Shown here: in pieces, positions 32,057 through 40,161 of the stretch
How positions within the stretch are numbered: the first letter of the stretch is position 1
Layout of the letters: each line of letters starts with the position of its first letter
Source: Verrucomicrobiota bacterium
GTDB taxonomy: Bacteria; Verrucomicrobiota; Kiritimatiellia; JAKQHR01
NCBI GenBank assembly: GCA_029557905.1
Contig: JAKQHR010000070.1
Span: forward strand, 69,613-120,197
DNA: 50,585 bases
Reading direction: 5' to 3'
Notes under the pieces: model-generated
The model's input: only the letters and a program-made list of their open reading frames with translations
Told to the model about the DNA's origin: nothing
The model's database searches: none
Translations under genes and position numbers: made by a program

Positions 32057-33424
32057 CTATTTTTCTTCCTTTGCTTCATTCCCGTCCTGAGGGACAAGGG
32101 TAATGCCCATGGCCAGCTCAAGATTGGCAGCTGCAATTCGTTCCTGATAGCGGCTCCGCACAAGCTCCACCTGCGCAATATCCATCGCGGCCAGCGCGTC
32201 AAGCGCCTCGCTGAGCGGAATAAGTCCTTCACGGGCCCGCGCGTCATAATCTGCATATTTCGCGGCTGCAACATCATAAGCCCGCTGGCGAATGCGGGCG
32301 TTTTCAGCGGCATCCCGAAGAGCCGCTTCCGCGGCAATGACCCGCACCATGATAGAGAGAAACGTTGACTCCCTCTCCAGCTCGCTCTGCCGGCGTTCAA
32401 CTTTGGCCGCCTTGTAGCGGGCCGTGTTCGCAAAGCCCGTGAACAGCTTCCACACTCCGGTGAACCCGGACACCCAGTTCTCCGCCTGCTCGACGAGATC
32501 ATCGCCCGTCCATGTTCCAGAGTAGAAGAAAGAAACCGTCGGGATGAAATCGCAGAAAGCCTTGCGCACGTTATGCTCGCCAACAACCACCGCCCGGTCG
32601 GCCAGCAGCAGTTCCGGATGAATCTCCAGAGCCTTCAGCACCAGCTCATCCACAGTGCCTTCCGGCGCGGCAATACGTCCTGTTTCCCCGGAGAGCTTGA
32701 TGTCGGCAGCGGGCGAAAGGCCCATGCCCTGGAGGAGATCACCACGGAGAACATTCAGCTGCCTGCGGGCGCGATTCAGTTCCGTCTCGCGCGCCTCGGC
32801 CTGAAAAAGGGCCTGCTCCCCCTCCCATTTTGCGAAGTAACCCTCTGCGGCCAGACTGCGGATACGGTCGGCATTTGCGCGAGCCGCTTCCCTCTGCGAT
32901 TCAAGGGCGGCCACGGTTTCCTGCTGAACCAGAAGATTAAAATAGTTCTTCGTTGTTTCCAGGACAATGCCCTGACGCACATAGGCCGCAGCCATTTCCG
33001 AGGACGCATAGCCATGACGGGCCGCCGCATAAAGGAACCACGTGGACGGCATGAAAATCGGCATCCCGATATCCACCTGGGCATAATCATACTCCCGGCT
33101 CATGCGCACCGGATCTTTTTCATACGATTTATAACCGGCCGATGCGGTGACATTCGGCAAAAAAGCCGTGAAAGCCACATTCTTCCCAATGCGGCGCAGT
33201 TCGCTGTTGAGGTCTGCTTTGCGAATCTCATAGTTGCTGCGCATGGCGATGCCGATGCAGTCCTCGAGCGAAAGGGGCTTCGCAAGTTCAACAGCCGCAA
33301 TCTCCGCCAGGGAGCTGGTGAACAATTCGGTCTGGGTGCGGCGCGCGCGGACCGGATCAAACCGCGCGCAGCCGGAGGTCAACAGGGCTGCAAGGATTCC
33401 GCAGATTGCTGTTTTGGTTTTCAT
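32057..33424 (-). CDS. TolC-family outer-membrane efflux lipoprotein
   Basis: 455 residues. Lipoprotein signal with lipobox LTSGC (Cys19 region), then two tandem outer-membrane efflux protein repeats of long helices with barrel strands (about 50-245 and 260-445). It forms the outer-membrane duct of the tripartite pump. The N-terminal Cys makes it an OprM/NodT-like lipoprotein rather than E. coli TolC. It is 12 bp downstream of the TetR gene and overlaps closely with the adaptor gene. Confidence 0.88.
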   Translation of the reverse strand: MKTKTAICGILAALLTSGCARFDPVRARRTQTELFTSSLAEIAAVELAKPLSLEDCIGIAMRSNYEIRKADLNSELRRIGKNVAFTAFLPNVTASAGYKSYEKDPVRMSREYDYAQVDIGMPIFMPSTWFLYAAARHGYASSEMAAAYVRQGIVLETTKNYFNLLVQQETVAALESQREAARANADRIRSLAAEGYFAKWEGEQALFQAEARETELNRARRQLNVLRGDLLQGMGLSPAADIKLSGETGRIAAPEGTVDELVLKALEIHPELLLADRAVVVGEHNVRKAFCDFIPTVSFFYSGTWTGDDLVEQAENWVSGFTGVWKLFTGFANTARYKAAKVERRQSELERESTFLSIMVRVIAAEAALRDAAENARIRQRAYDVAAAKYADYDARAREGLIPLSEALDALAAMDIAQVELVRSRYQERIAAANLELAMGITLVPQDGNEAKEEK

Positions 33425-33436
33425 AAACGCCTCTGG

Positions 33437-34078
33437 TTACCGGCCGCCCTGAAAAGAAAGCCGGGAGGATATCCCCTCTTCTATGTGGTGCGCCGTGCGG
33501 TTAAGCCAGTCTTCACGAGTCGCGTCCCGTGGGATCAGCATCTCATCCCACGGGGGGCTGCGGTGCATGAACACCAGAACCTGGGAGGCAATGGACACCT
33601 CCCAGACAGAGGCTGTCACCTCATCCACATCCTTCGGAAGACCCATTCGGATCAGCTGCGCCAGACTATCGCGCAAAGGCTGAAAAAAATTTTCATGAAG
33701 CAGCGGGAACACGCTTGACGGACTGGTGCGCTCATAGGCAATCAGTTTCACCATCGAGCTTTTTGGCGGCTGATCGGCGGTGACTATTTTCAGGGCCATC
33801 GTGATCCATTCCAGAAGTGCCGCCCTCCATGACCCCGCATCACGCACCTTCGCCGGAATGGCCGTCAAAGGGGCGCTGACATCCTCAAAGAGAACCCTGA
33901 AGACCTCGTGATAAAGCTGCTCCTTCGAACGGAAATAATAATTGACTGCGGCCACATTGACCCCTGCCGCGTCACATATCTGGCGAACGCTGGTAGCCGC
34001 GAAGCCATTCTCCGCAAACTGGCCGATGGCCGCGTTCAGAATTCTTTCCTTCGCATCTTTGCTGTATTCGTGTGTCAT
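33437..34078 (-). CDS. TetR-family regulator, CecR/YbiH-like
   Basis: 213 residues. The N-terminal helix-turn-helix is clear (RILNAAIGQFAENGFAATSVRQICDAAGVNVAAVNYYFRSKEQLY). The C-terminal ligand domain follows the DUF1956 pattern of CecR/YbiH (SSMVKLIAYERTSPS, then ENFFQPLRD). First gene of the efflux operon and most likely its local repressor. ATG 34078 was taken; the frame extends to a TTG at 34090 inside the operator. The palindrome at 34090-34112, across the transcription start, is the probable binding site. Confidence 0.88.
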   Translation of the reverse strand: MTHEYSKDAKERILNAAIGQFAENGFAATSVRQICDAAGVNVAAVNYYFRSKEQLYHEVFRVLFEDVSAPLTAIPAKVRDAGSWRAALLEWITMALKIVTADQPPKSSMVKLIAYERTSPSSVFPLLHENFFQPLRDSLAQLIRMGLPKDVDEVTASVWEVSIASQVLVFMHRSPPWDEMLIPRDATREDWLNRTAHHIEEGISSRLSFQGGR

Positions 34079-34089
34079 ATCCCCGCACA

Positions 34090-34112
34090 AACAGTTGTAT
34101 TAAACAATTGTT
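34090..34112. promoter_or_regulatory. Predicted TetR operator
   Basis: AACAGTTGT-ATTAA-ACAATTGTT is a 23-bp inverted repeat with 9-bp arms and one mismatch. It covers the predicted transcription start of the tetR operon. A further half site (AACAGTTG on the minus strand) lies at 34142-34149. Confidence 0.6.
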
Positions 34113-34115
34113 TTA

Positions 34116-34144
34116 CTTATACTCGGTGCATCTGATCTTGTCAA
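34116..34144 (-). promoter_or_regulatory. Predicted promoter of the tetR-efflux operon
   Basis: On the minus strand a perfect TTGACA (34139-34144) is 17 bp from TATAAG (34116-34121). Transcription would start near 34109, inside the palindrome, so repressor binding would block it. Confidence 0.65.
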
Positions 34145-34161
34145 CTGTTCTGCATAATTTC

Positions 34162-34190
34162 TTGTTTACAATCCTGCGCGCCCTTAATAT
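34162..34190 (+). promoter_or_regulatory. Possible promoter of the antiporter gene
   Basis: TTGTTT (34162-34167) and TAATAT (34185-34190) are 17 bp apart. The start would fall only about 4 nt before the ATG at 34201, implying a leaderless or nearly leaderless mRNA. Confidence 0.4.
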
Positions 34191-34200
34191 CCGCGATATT

Positions 34201-35169
34201 ATGCTTTTGTCTCTTTCAGCTCTGATTGCCGGGCTGGCACTCCTTATCTGGAGCGCCGGACGTTTTGTGGACGGCTCTTCCGCCACAGCGCATCATTTGG
34301 GCATGTCACCCCTGCTTGTCGGGATGATTATTGTCGGCTTTGGGACATCGGCCCCGGAAATGACTGTTTCTGCCATCTCCGCATGGCAGGGCAATCCCGG
34401 AATTGCTCTGGGCAATGCCTATGGGTCCAATATCTGCAACATAGCGCTGATTCTGGGCCTCTGTGCCCTGGTTAAGCCCGTCATTGTTCACTCAAAGGTC
34501 ATAAGCCGTGAACTGCCTCTGCTGCTGCTCATGACTGTGCTGACCGCCGTCATGCTTTCAAATGGACAAATTTCCCGAAGGGATGCCGTCATTCTTCTGA
34601 CGGCATTTGCGCTCTATATGGTCTGGTGCCTGCATGAAAGTCGCCAGTTGAAGCATGATCCGCTTTCAGGAGATATAAAGAACGAGCTGACCCGTCATGT
34701 TATGCCTCTGAACAAAGCCATTTTCTTCGTCATCGTCGGGCTAGCTCTGCTGATCATCAGTTCACGGGTGCTCGTCTGGGGAGCGGTAGGCATTGCTCAT
34801 GCACTGGGCGTGAGCGACCTCATCATTGGACTCACCATTGTCGCTGTGGGCACTTCTCTTCCGGAACTGGCCTCTTCCATTGCCGCAGTGCAGAAAAATG
34901 AGTACGACATCGCACTTGGTAATGTGATCGGATCGAACATGTTTAATACCCTGATTGTGGTTGGTATTGCGGGAATTATTCATCCCTTGGCAGTGGATCC
35001 CATGATGCTGAAACGGGATGTTCTCGTGATGGGGCTCCTGACACTGGCCATCATGGTCATTGGATGCGGTTTGCGCAAACCCGGACGGATAAACAGGGTG
35101 GAAGGCGGAGGTCTGCTCCTGTGCTACATCGGCTATCTAACATGGATTGTCGTCAGCGCCGTGAATTGA
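34201..35169 (+). CDS. Calcium/sodium antiporter (CaCA family, YrbG-like)
   Basis: 322 residues with about ten membrane helices in two inverted halves. Each half carries the exchanger alpha-repeat: GFGTSAPEMTVSAISAWQGNPGIALGNAYGSN (about 46-77) and AVGTSLPELASSIAAVQKNEYDIALGNVIGSN (second half). The acidic residues that bind the ions are kept in both. It exchanges Ca2+ for Na+ or H+ across the inner membrane. The start at 34201 matches the family N-terminus; no ribosome binding site is visible before it. Confidence 0.9.
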   Translation: MLLSLSALIAGLALLIWSAGRFVDGSSATAHHLGMSPLLVGMIIVGFGTSAPEMTVSAISAWQGNPGIALGNAYGSNICNIALILGLCALVKPVIVHSKVISRELPLLLLMTVLTAVMLSNGQISRRDAVILLTAFALYMVWCLHESRQLKHDPLSGDIKNELTRHVMPLNKAIFFVIVGLALLIISSRVLVWGAVGIAHALGVSDLIIGLTIVAVGTSLPELASSIAAVQKNEYDIALGNVIGSNMFNTLIVVGIAGIIHPLAVDPMMLKRDVLVMGLLTLAIMVIGCGLRKPGRINRVEGGGLLLCYIGYLTWIVVSAVN

Positions 35170-35173
35170 AGGC

Positions 35174-35500
35174 CTACCGGCGTTCCACTCTCCGGAGCCT
35201 GCGCTCCAGATCATCAACATCTCTTTCGATCCGCTTGAGTCTGCGCTCTATTTCAGCAAGCTGATCTTCGATGGTTTCCGACGGACGGCGGCTTCCGATC
35301 GCCCGTCTCCCGATAGTTTTTTCAAGCTCTGCGACAGATACTTCGATACGATCGACCCGTTTTGCGGTCGTCTGGCTTTGAGCCTTCACCGCCAGAAGGG
35401 CGTTTGTTTCTGCGCTCACAGCGGCCTCCGGCAGCGGCTCCTGCGCCATTGCACAAAAAGCCGTCCCCGCCAGCAAGATCAGCATTCTTATCATCTTCAT
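35174..35500 (-). CDS. Small exported coiled-coil protein
   Basis: 108 residues. Signal peptide 1-19 (cleavage near CAMA-QEP), then an almost entirely helical, Arg/Glu-rich segment (about 45-108) with regular heptads (LAEIERRLKRIERDVDDLERRLRRVE), a probable coiled coil. No lipobox. It converges with the antiporter gene with 4 bp between stops. Function not recognisable; it could form oligomers in the periplasm. Confidence 0.6.
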   Translation of the reverse strand: MKMIRMLILLAGTAFCAMAQEPLPEAAVSAETNALLAVKAQSQTTAKRVDRIEVSVAELEKTIGRRAIGSRRPSETIEDQLAEIERRLKRIERDVDDLERRLRRVERR

Positions 35501-35588
35501 GGCCTGCTTTCTCCTTTATTATAGATATTATAGCATGCCGATATTTTCCTGTCCATCCCGGGCTCATGACGATAGAGTCCGGTCTGTT

Positions 35589-36200
35589 ATGCGGGCAAAG
35601 GAAAGCATCATCACCGTTCTGGATTTCGAGACCACTGGTTCAGTGCCCGGCTGGCCCGATCAGCCATGGCAAATCGGGATGGTCACATTGAACCATGGTC
35701 AACTTGATCTTGAAAACACCTTTGAGTCCCTCCTTTACATACCCGACCGTCCGTTCAATCCCGCAGCGCCCGGAAACCATCGCCTCCTGAAGAAGGAACT
35801 GGCATGCGCGCCGGGGCTGACCGGTCTGTGGCCGGAACTGGAACATCGCGTCTCCGAGCACCCTCTTGCCGCGCACAACATCGGCACCGAGAAGAAATTC
35901 CTTCGAAAACTAGCCCCGCTTCACACACTGGGACCATGGATAGACACTCTGAAGCTGGCGCGCATGGTCTGGCCGGAACTTCCTTCGCACAATCTGGGTT
36001 TTCTGCTGAAGCATCTGCGCCTGAAGGGAAAAACCGACACCCTGTGTCCCGGCCGGTCCGAACACGACGCATTCTATGACGCTGTGGGATGCGCCCTGCT
36101 TCTTCAGCACCTGCTGGACCTGCCCGGCTGGGACAGACTGGAAATCCACCAGCTTGCAGGAGCCGTCCCGCGCGAGTATCACCGCCTGCGGAGTAAATGA
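35589..36200 (+). CDS. DnaQ-like 3'-5' exonuclease domain protein
   Basis: 203 residues. Exo I is LDFETTG with both acidic residues, and Exo III is the epsilon type HDAFYDAVG. Exo II reads HNIGTEKKF, with Glu in place of the usual Asp, a conservative change. The fold is that of DEDDh exonucleases such as DNA polymerase epsilon subunits and RNase T; no polymerase is adjacent. ATG 35589 is chosen since the conserved motif begins 11 residues later. It is followed after 118 bp by the acyl-CoA synthetase gene. Confidence 0.82.
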   Translation: MRAKESIITVLDFETTGSVPGWPDQPWQIGMVTLNHGQLDLENTFESLLYIPDRPFNPAAPGNHRLLKKELACAPGLTGLWPELEHRVSEHPLAAHNIGTEKKFLRKLAPLHTLGPWIDTLKLARMVWPELPSHNLGFLLKHLRLKGKTDTLCPGRSEHDAFYDAVGCALLLQHLLDLPGWDRLEIHQLAGAVPREYHRLRSK

Positions 36201-36318
36201 TCCGCTCCCGTCCCGAAATCTGAAGCAGTCTGCAGCTGCATCCCGGGTCCCGGCTTTTGTCTCGACTTTGAAGAAGGCCCTGCCTTACGATGCGGATTGA
36301 CAGCTGGGAGAACCAAAC

Positions 36319-37827
36319 ATGCGCACAATCAAACAGGTACTGAAGGACTCTGCTGCGGAACGGCCTGATGCCACCGTGGTTCGGCACAAGGTGAACGGCC
36401 AGTGGGTTGAAGTCTCCTATCGGCAGCTGCTGATGCGCGCGGCGCAGGTGTCGCAGATTCTCGCGGATGCGGGCATCCGGCCCGGAGACCGCGTGGCTCT
36501 GTACCGGGAAAATTCGGCAGACTGGATCGAAACCTACTTCGGCATCATCTCCATTGGCGCGGTGGCGGTTCCCATAGATGCCAAGCTCCAGGGGCAGGAA
36601 GTGGCCCACATCCTCACGGATTCCCAGGCTCGCGTTCTGTTCTCTTCGGTTGAATTCTATCGCGTGATCGAGCGGCTGATGGGCCACCAGCATCATATCG
36701 AAGCCATTGTCCTCCGCGACGCCTCCAGAATGCAGCCGCCACCCCCGCCCCATCTCGGCATTGTGGATTACGAGGAGCTGATGGCGGGTGCTTCCGAAAA
36801 AGTGGATGCCCCCGACAGCGCTTTCGGAAGAATTGACCCGGAGGAGGAATCCATCGCCTCGCTCATCTACACCTCTGGAACGACCGGTCGCCCCAAGGGC
36901 GCCATGCTGACGCACAGGAATTTTGTGTCTAATGCCGAGGCCGCCATGCAGTGTGTGAATGTGCAGCGCACGGACAATTTTCTGCTGGTCCTCCCCCTGC
37001 ATCACGCCTTTGCCTTTACCGCCAATCTCCTGCTGCCGGTTGCCGCCGGAGCGGAAATCAGCCTCATCGAAAGCCTGAGGACCATGGGCGAGAACATGGC
37101 TGAAACAAAACCCACCGTGCTGATTGCTGTGCCTCTTCTTCTTGAAAAGCTGGATGCGCGCATTCAGGCCGCCATTGATAAAAGCAAAGTAGGCGGACTT
37201 TTGGTCAAGATGGGGCTTGGTAAAATCATTGCCGGCAAGATCATCGCCAAACTGGGCGGCCGGATCCGCCTGATTGTCAGCGGAGCCGCTCCCTGCGATC
37301 CCGACCTGCTTCGCCGATGGAACAAGATGGGGCTCACGGTGCGCGAGGGCTACGGGCTCACGGAAACAGCGCCGGTGCTCACCATCAACACACTGGAAAG
37401 AAACAAGCCCGGCACAGTGGGCATTGCGATGCCCGGCATTGAGCTGACCATTGTGGACCCCAATGAGCAGGGCATCGGGGAGGTCGCCGCGCGCGGTGAC
37501 AATGTGATGTTCGGATACTTCAACAACAAGGAAGCCACCGATGAAATATTCCGCGACGGCGCCCTGCTGACCGGCGATCTCGGGTTCATAGATGACGAGG
37601 GCTTCCTGACCATCACTGGACGGAAGAAAAACCTGATTGTGAACCGCGAGGGCAAGAATATCTATCCTGAAGAGGTCGAATCGTACATCAACAAGAGCCC
37701 GTATATCCTCGAATCCGTTGTGCTGGGTTATCGTGATCCGCTGGACAAGGCCGGAGAGCGCGTGGGTGTTATTGCGGTTCCGGATCAGGACGCCATTAGT
37801 CTGCACAAGGGAAAATTTTACGGATGA
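36319..37827 (+). CDS. Acyl-CoA synthetase/AMP-dependent ligase, reading frame broken near its end
   Basis: 502 residues before a premature stop. The AMP-binding motif YTSGTTGRPKGAML (about 191-204), GYGLTETAPVL, the TGDLG hinge Asp and GRKKNLIVNREGKNIYPEEVE are present, as in long-chain acyl-CoA synthetases. The frame ends in SLHKGKFYG; the expected continuation, with the C-terminal Lys region, is in the +1 frame at 37808-37996. Removing one G from the run at 37809-37811 restores a single 559-residue protein. So this is either a sequencing or assembly error or a recent mutation. Activity would be lost without the C-terminal catalytic Lys. Confidence 0.88.
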   Translation: MRTIKQVLKDSAAERPDATVVRHKVNGQWVEVSYRQLLMRAAQVSQILADAGIRPGDRVALYRENSADWIETYFGIISIGAVAVPIDAKLQGQEVAHILTDSQARVLFSSVEFYRVIERLMGHQHHIEAIVLRDASRMQPPPPPHLGIVDYEELMAGASEKVDAPDSAFGRIDPEEESIASLIYTSGTTGRPKGAMLTHRNFVSNAEAAMQCVNVQRTDNFLLVLPLHHAFAFTANLLLPVAAGAEISLIESLRTMGENMAETKPTVLIAVPLLLEKLDARIQAAIDKSKVGGLLVKMGLGKIIAGKIIAKLGGRIRLIVSGAAPCDPDLLRRWNKMGLTVREGYGLTETAPVLTINTLERNKPGTVGIAMPGIELTIVDPNEQGIGEVAARGDNVMFGYFNNKEATDEIFRDGALLTGDLGFIDDEGFLTITGRKKNLIVNREGKNIYPEEVESYINKSPYILESVVLGYRDPLDKAGERVGVIAVPDQDAISLHKGKFYG

Positions 37828-37996
37828 TCAGGTGGAACAGCTGGTCCGCAGTGAGATCAAGCGCATGGTGAAAGATATTTCCGAATATAAGCGTCCGCGC
37901 AAAATTCAGGTGCAGTTTGAGGAGCTGGAAAAAACATCCACCGCGAAGATCAAGCGCTATCGCTATGCGATCGACACCCGGCAAATGGACGCCTGA
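37808..37996 (+). pseudogene. Frameshifted C-terminal part of the acyl-CoA synthetase
   Basis: The +1 frame from about 37808 reads ENFTDDQVEQLVRSEIKRMV and ends TSTAKIKRYRYAID near the stop at 37996. This is the normal C-terminal subdomain of the ligase family, including the TAKIKR segment with the catalytic Lys. It has no start codon of its own with a ribosome site. Confidence 0.85.
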
Positions 37997-37999
37997 GAA

Positions 38000-39202
38000 A
38001 TGCCGGGAGCCGCTCATAAACTCAACCCTCTGGTGCTGTCGTGGGATGCTGCCATGGTGCATTTCGCTGAAATCGGTCTGAAGGGGAAAAATCGGGGCGA
38101 CTTCATCCGCGTACTCGCGGAAAACATCCGGCGGGTGCTGCCCGGAGAGGGCATCAGAGTAAGCGAACACCGAGACAGGATTCTGGTTCGTTTCGCAAAT
38201 GGCCCGGCTCCTGATGACACCATCTCAGCCGCGGCATCGGTCTGCGGCGTGGCCTTTGTGACCCCTGTGCGCAGCGTGCCGGCGGACCTTGCGGGCATGA
38301 GCCGTGCCGCGGTTCAACTGTACCGTGAACTCGCATGGCCGGGGGCCACCTACGGTGTATCCGCAAAACGCAACTGTAAGACATTTCCCCTTACCTCTCC
38401 GGAAATAGGCCGGCAGGTCGGCTTTGCCGTCGGCGAAGCCACAAACGCACCGGTCAATCTGTCCAATCCGGACATCCCTATCCGCTTCCGGGTCTATGAT
38501 GACAAGGTCTATCTGGAGGGACCGCATATCGCAGGGCCGGGAGGCATGCCCGTCGGCGTTTCGGGACGGACCATGTGCCTGTTCTCGGGCGGCATTGACT
38601 CTCCCGCCGCCGCCTGGCTGATGATGAAGCGCGGATGCAGAACGGAATTTGTTCATTTCCATGTATTCGGCGACCCGGAAAAGGTCCGCGAAGGCAAAAT
38701 CATACCCATGATTCAGGCGATCACCCGCCCGCAGGGCCAGTCGGCCCGTCTTCATCTGGTCCCCTACACGGCTTTTGAAGCCGGCATGATGCAGACACGG
38801 GTTCCCCAGGAGCTGGAGCTGGTGCTGTTCCGCCGCTTCATGGCCCGCATCGCTTCACGGCTTGCTGTCCGTTCCAGGTGTCATGCCATTGTAACCGGAG
38901 ACAACCTGGCGCAGGTCGCTTCGCAGACCATGCAAAACCTGACAGCATTCGATGACGCCTCAAGCATCAGCGTCTTTCGCCCTCTGCTGACATACAACAA
39001 ACAGGAAATCATAGATCTCAGCCAGCAGCTTGACACGTTTGATTTATCCCTTGGGAAATACAAGGACTGCTGTTCGCTCGTTGCCAGGCATCCGCACACC
39101 TCTCCGAAACTGGAAACCGTGCGACGGGCTGAAGGCATGCTCCCGGTCGAGGACATGACCGTCTCCGCCCTGAACGAGACCGTCTGCTGGACGCTGGACT
39201 GA
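38000..39202 (+). CDS. thiI: tRNA 4-thiouridine synthase ThiI
   Basis: 400 residues: an N-terminal ferredoxin-like plus THUMP region (about 15-175), then a PP-loop ATPase with SGGIDSP (about 199-205). The DCC motif near residue 353 (KYKDCCSL) gives a conserved Cys. It has no C-terminal rhodanese domain, unlike the 482-residue E. coli protein, so sulfur transfer uses another route. It adds sulfur to U8 of tRNAs (near-UV sensing) and may supply the thiazole pathway. It starts 4 bp after the ligase remnant; ATG 38054 is an alternative start. Confidence 0.9.
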   Translation: MPGAAHKLNPLVLSWDAAMVHFAEIGLKGKNRGDFIRVLAENIRRVLPGEGIRVSEHRDRILVRFANGPAPDDTISAAASVCGVAFVTPVRSVPADLAGMSRAAVQLYRELAWPGATYGVSAKRNCKTFPLTSPEIGRQVGFAVGEATNAPVNLSNPDIPIRFRVYDDKVYLEGPHIAGPGGMPVGVSGRTMCLFSGGIDSPAAAWLMMKRGCRTEFVHFHVFGDPEKVREGKIIPMIQAITRPQGQSARLHLVPYTAFEAGMMQTRVPQELELVLFRRFMARIASRLAVRSRCHAIVTGDNLAQVASQTMQNLTAFDDASSISVFRPLLTYNKQEIIDLSQQLDTFDLSLGKYKDCCSLVARHPHTSPKLETVRRAEGMLPVEDMTVSALNETVCWTLD

Positions 39203-39318
39203 TTTCAGAAGGTTTGTGGTACTCGCCGCCCCCGGGATGATGCCTGGAGCACGACGCCGCTGAGATGAAGTCATCCATCCTTGCAATGGCGGCAATCTGC
39301 GCTACATTCTCCCCTGAC

Positions 39319-40158
39319 ATGGCCAGTTCAACAAAAATAGGGACAGTGCTTGGCATACCAATAAGGGTGCACATCACCCTGTGGATATTTCTGCCCCTGA
39401 TTGCCTCGCACATCTCATCGGTGCTTGGTTTTACATCCCTGTTCTGGGGCCTGCTCGGCGCGATCGGGCTGTTCACCAGCGTGGCTCTGCACGAGCTGGG
39501 CCACTCGTATGTGGCCATCCGAAAAGGCTGCAGCGTTCGCGAAATTCTGCTGGTCCCTTTCGGGGGCATCGCCAAAATGCAGCATCTTCCGTCTCGACCG
39601 CGCGACGAAGCCCTCATCGCTGCGGCCGGACCGGCCGTCAGTCTGATGCTTGCGCTTGTGTTTCACCTGCTCAGCCGCTTCATCGGGGCCGCCGGTCTGT
39701 ATGCGCTGGCTGTCACGATATATGTCCTGAGCGCCATCAACCTGATGCTGGCGCTGTTCAACCTTCTTCCTTCTTTTCCGATGGATGGCGGGCGAATCTT
39801 CCGCGCATGGATGACCCCGAAACTGGGCCGGCTGGAAGCCACGCGCCGGGCGGCAAAGATCGGCCAGACCATCGCCATCGTCTTCGGCGTGTGGGCGGTC
39901 TTCGGGGGGCGGTTCAATCTGTCCCTGCTGGCCATTGCGATTTTCATCTATATGGCGGCGGGTTCGGAATACCGCGCAGTGCAGCTTCAGGAATCATTCA
40001 AATACAGACCGTTTGGAGTCTGGGGCGGCGGCGTTCCGCGGGAACCCGAGGGCAATGTCATTGTTGGCCCCGCCCCGTACGAACAGACCTCTTCAGCATC
40101 TTCCCCGCGAAACGATGACGACGATCTGTTTGATGAGCTTTGGCGCCGGTGGCGCTGA
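39319..40158 (+). CDS. M50-family site-2-type zinc metalloprotease
   Basis: 279 residues from ATG 39319, the start matching the family's GIPIRVHITLW opening; ATG 39265 would add 18 residues. Zinc ligands are HELGH (within VALHELGHSYVA) and the Asp in NLLPSFPMDGGR. Five to six helices are predicted. No CBS or PDZ domain follows; the C-terminal tail is polar and acidic (NDDDDLFDELWRRW). Such enzymes cut membrane-bound substrates inside the bilayer. The target is unknown, and no membrane anti-sigma gene is adjacent. Confidence 0.85.
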   Translation: MASSTKIGTVLGIPIRVHITLWIFLPLIASHISSVLGFTSLFWGLLGAIGLFTSVALHELGHSYVAIRKGCSVREILLVPFGGIAKMQHLPSRPRDEALIAAAGPAVSLMLALVFHLLSRFIGAAGLYALAVTIYVLSAINLMLALFNLLPSFPMDGGRIFRAWMTPKLGRLEATRRAAKIGQTIAIVFGVWAVFGGRFNLSLLAIAIFIYMAAGSEYRAVQLQESFKYRPFGVWGGGVPREPEGNVIVGPAPYEQTSSASSPRNDDDDLFDELWRRWR

Positions 40159-40161
40159 GGT

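Noticed and set aside
37795-37830. Programmed frameshift in the acyl-CoA synthetase
   Set aside because: No slippery codon plus stimulatory structure is evident; a single-base error in a G run explains it.
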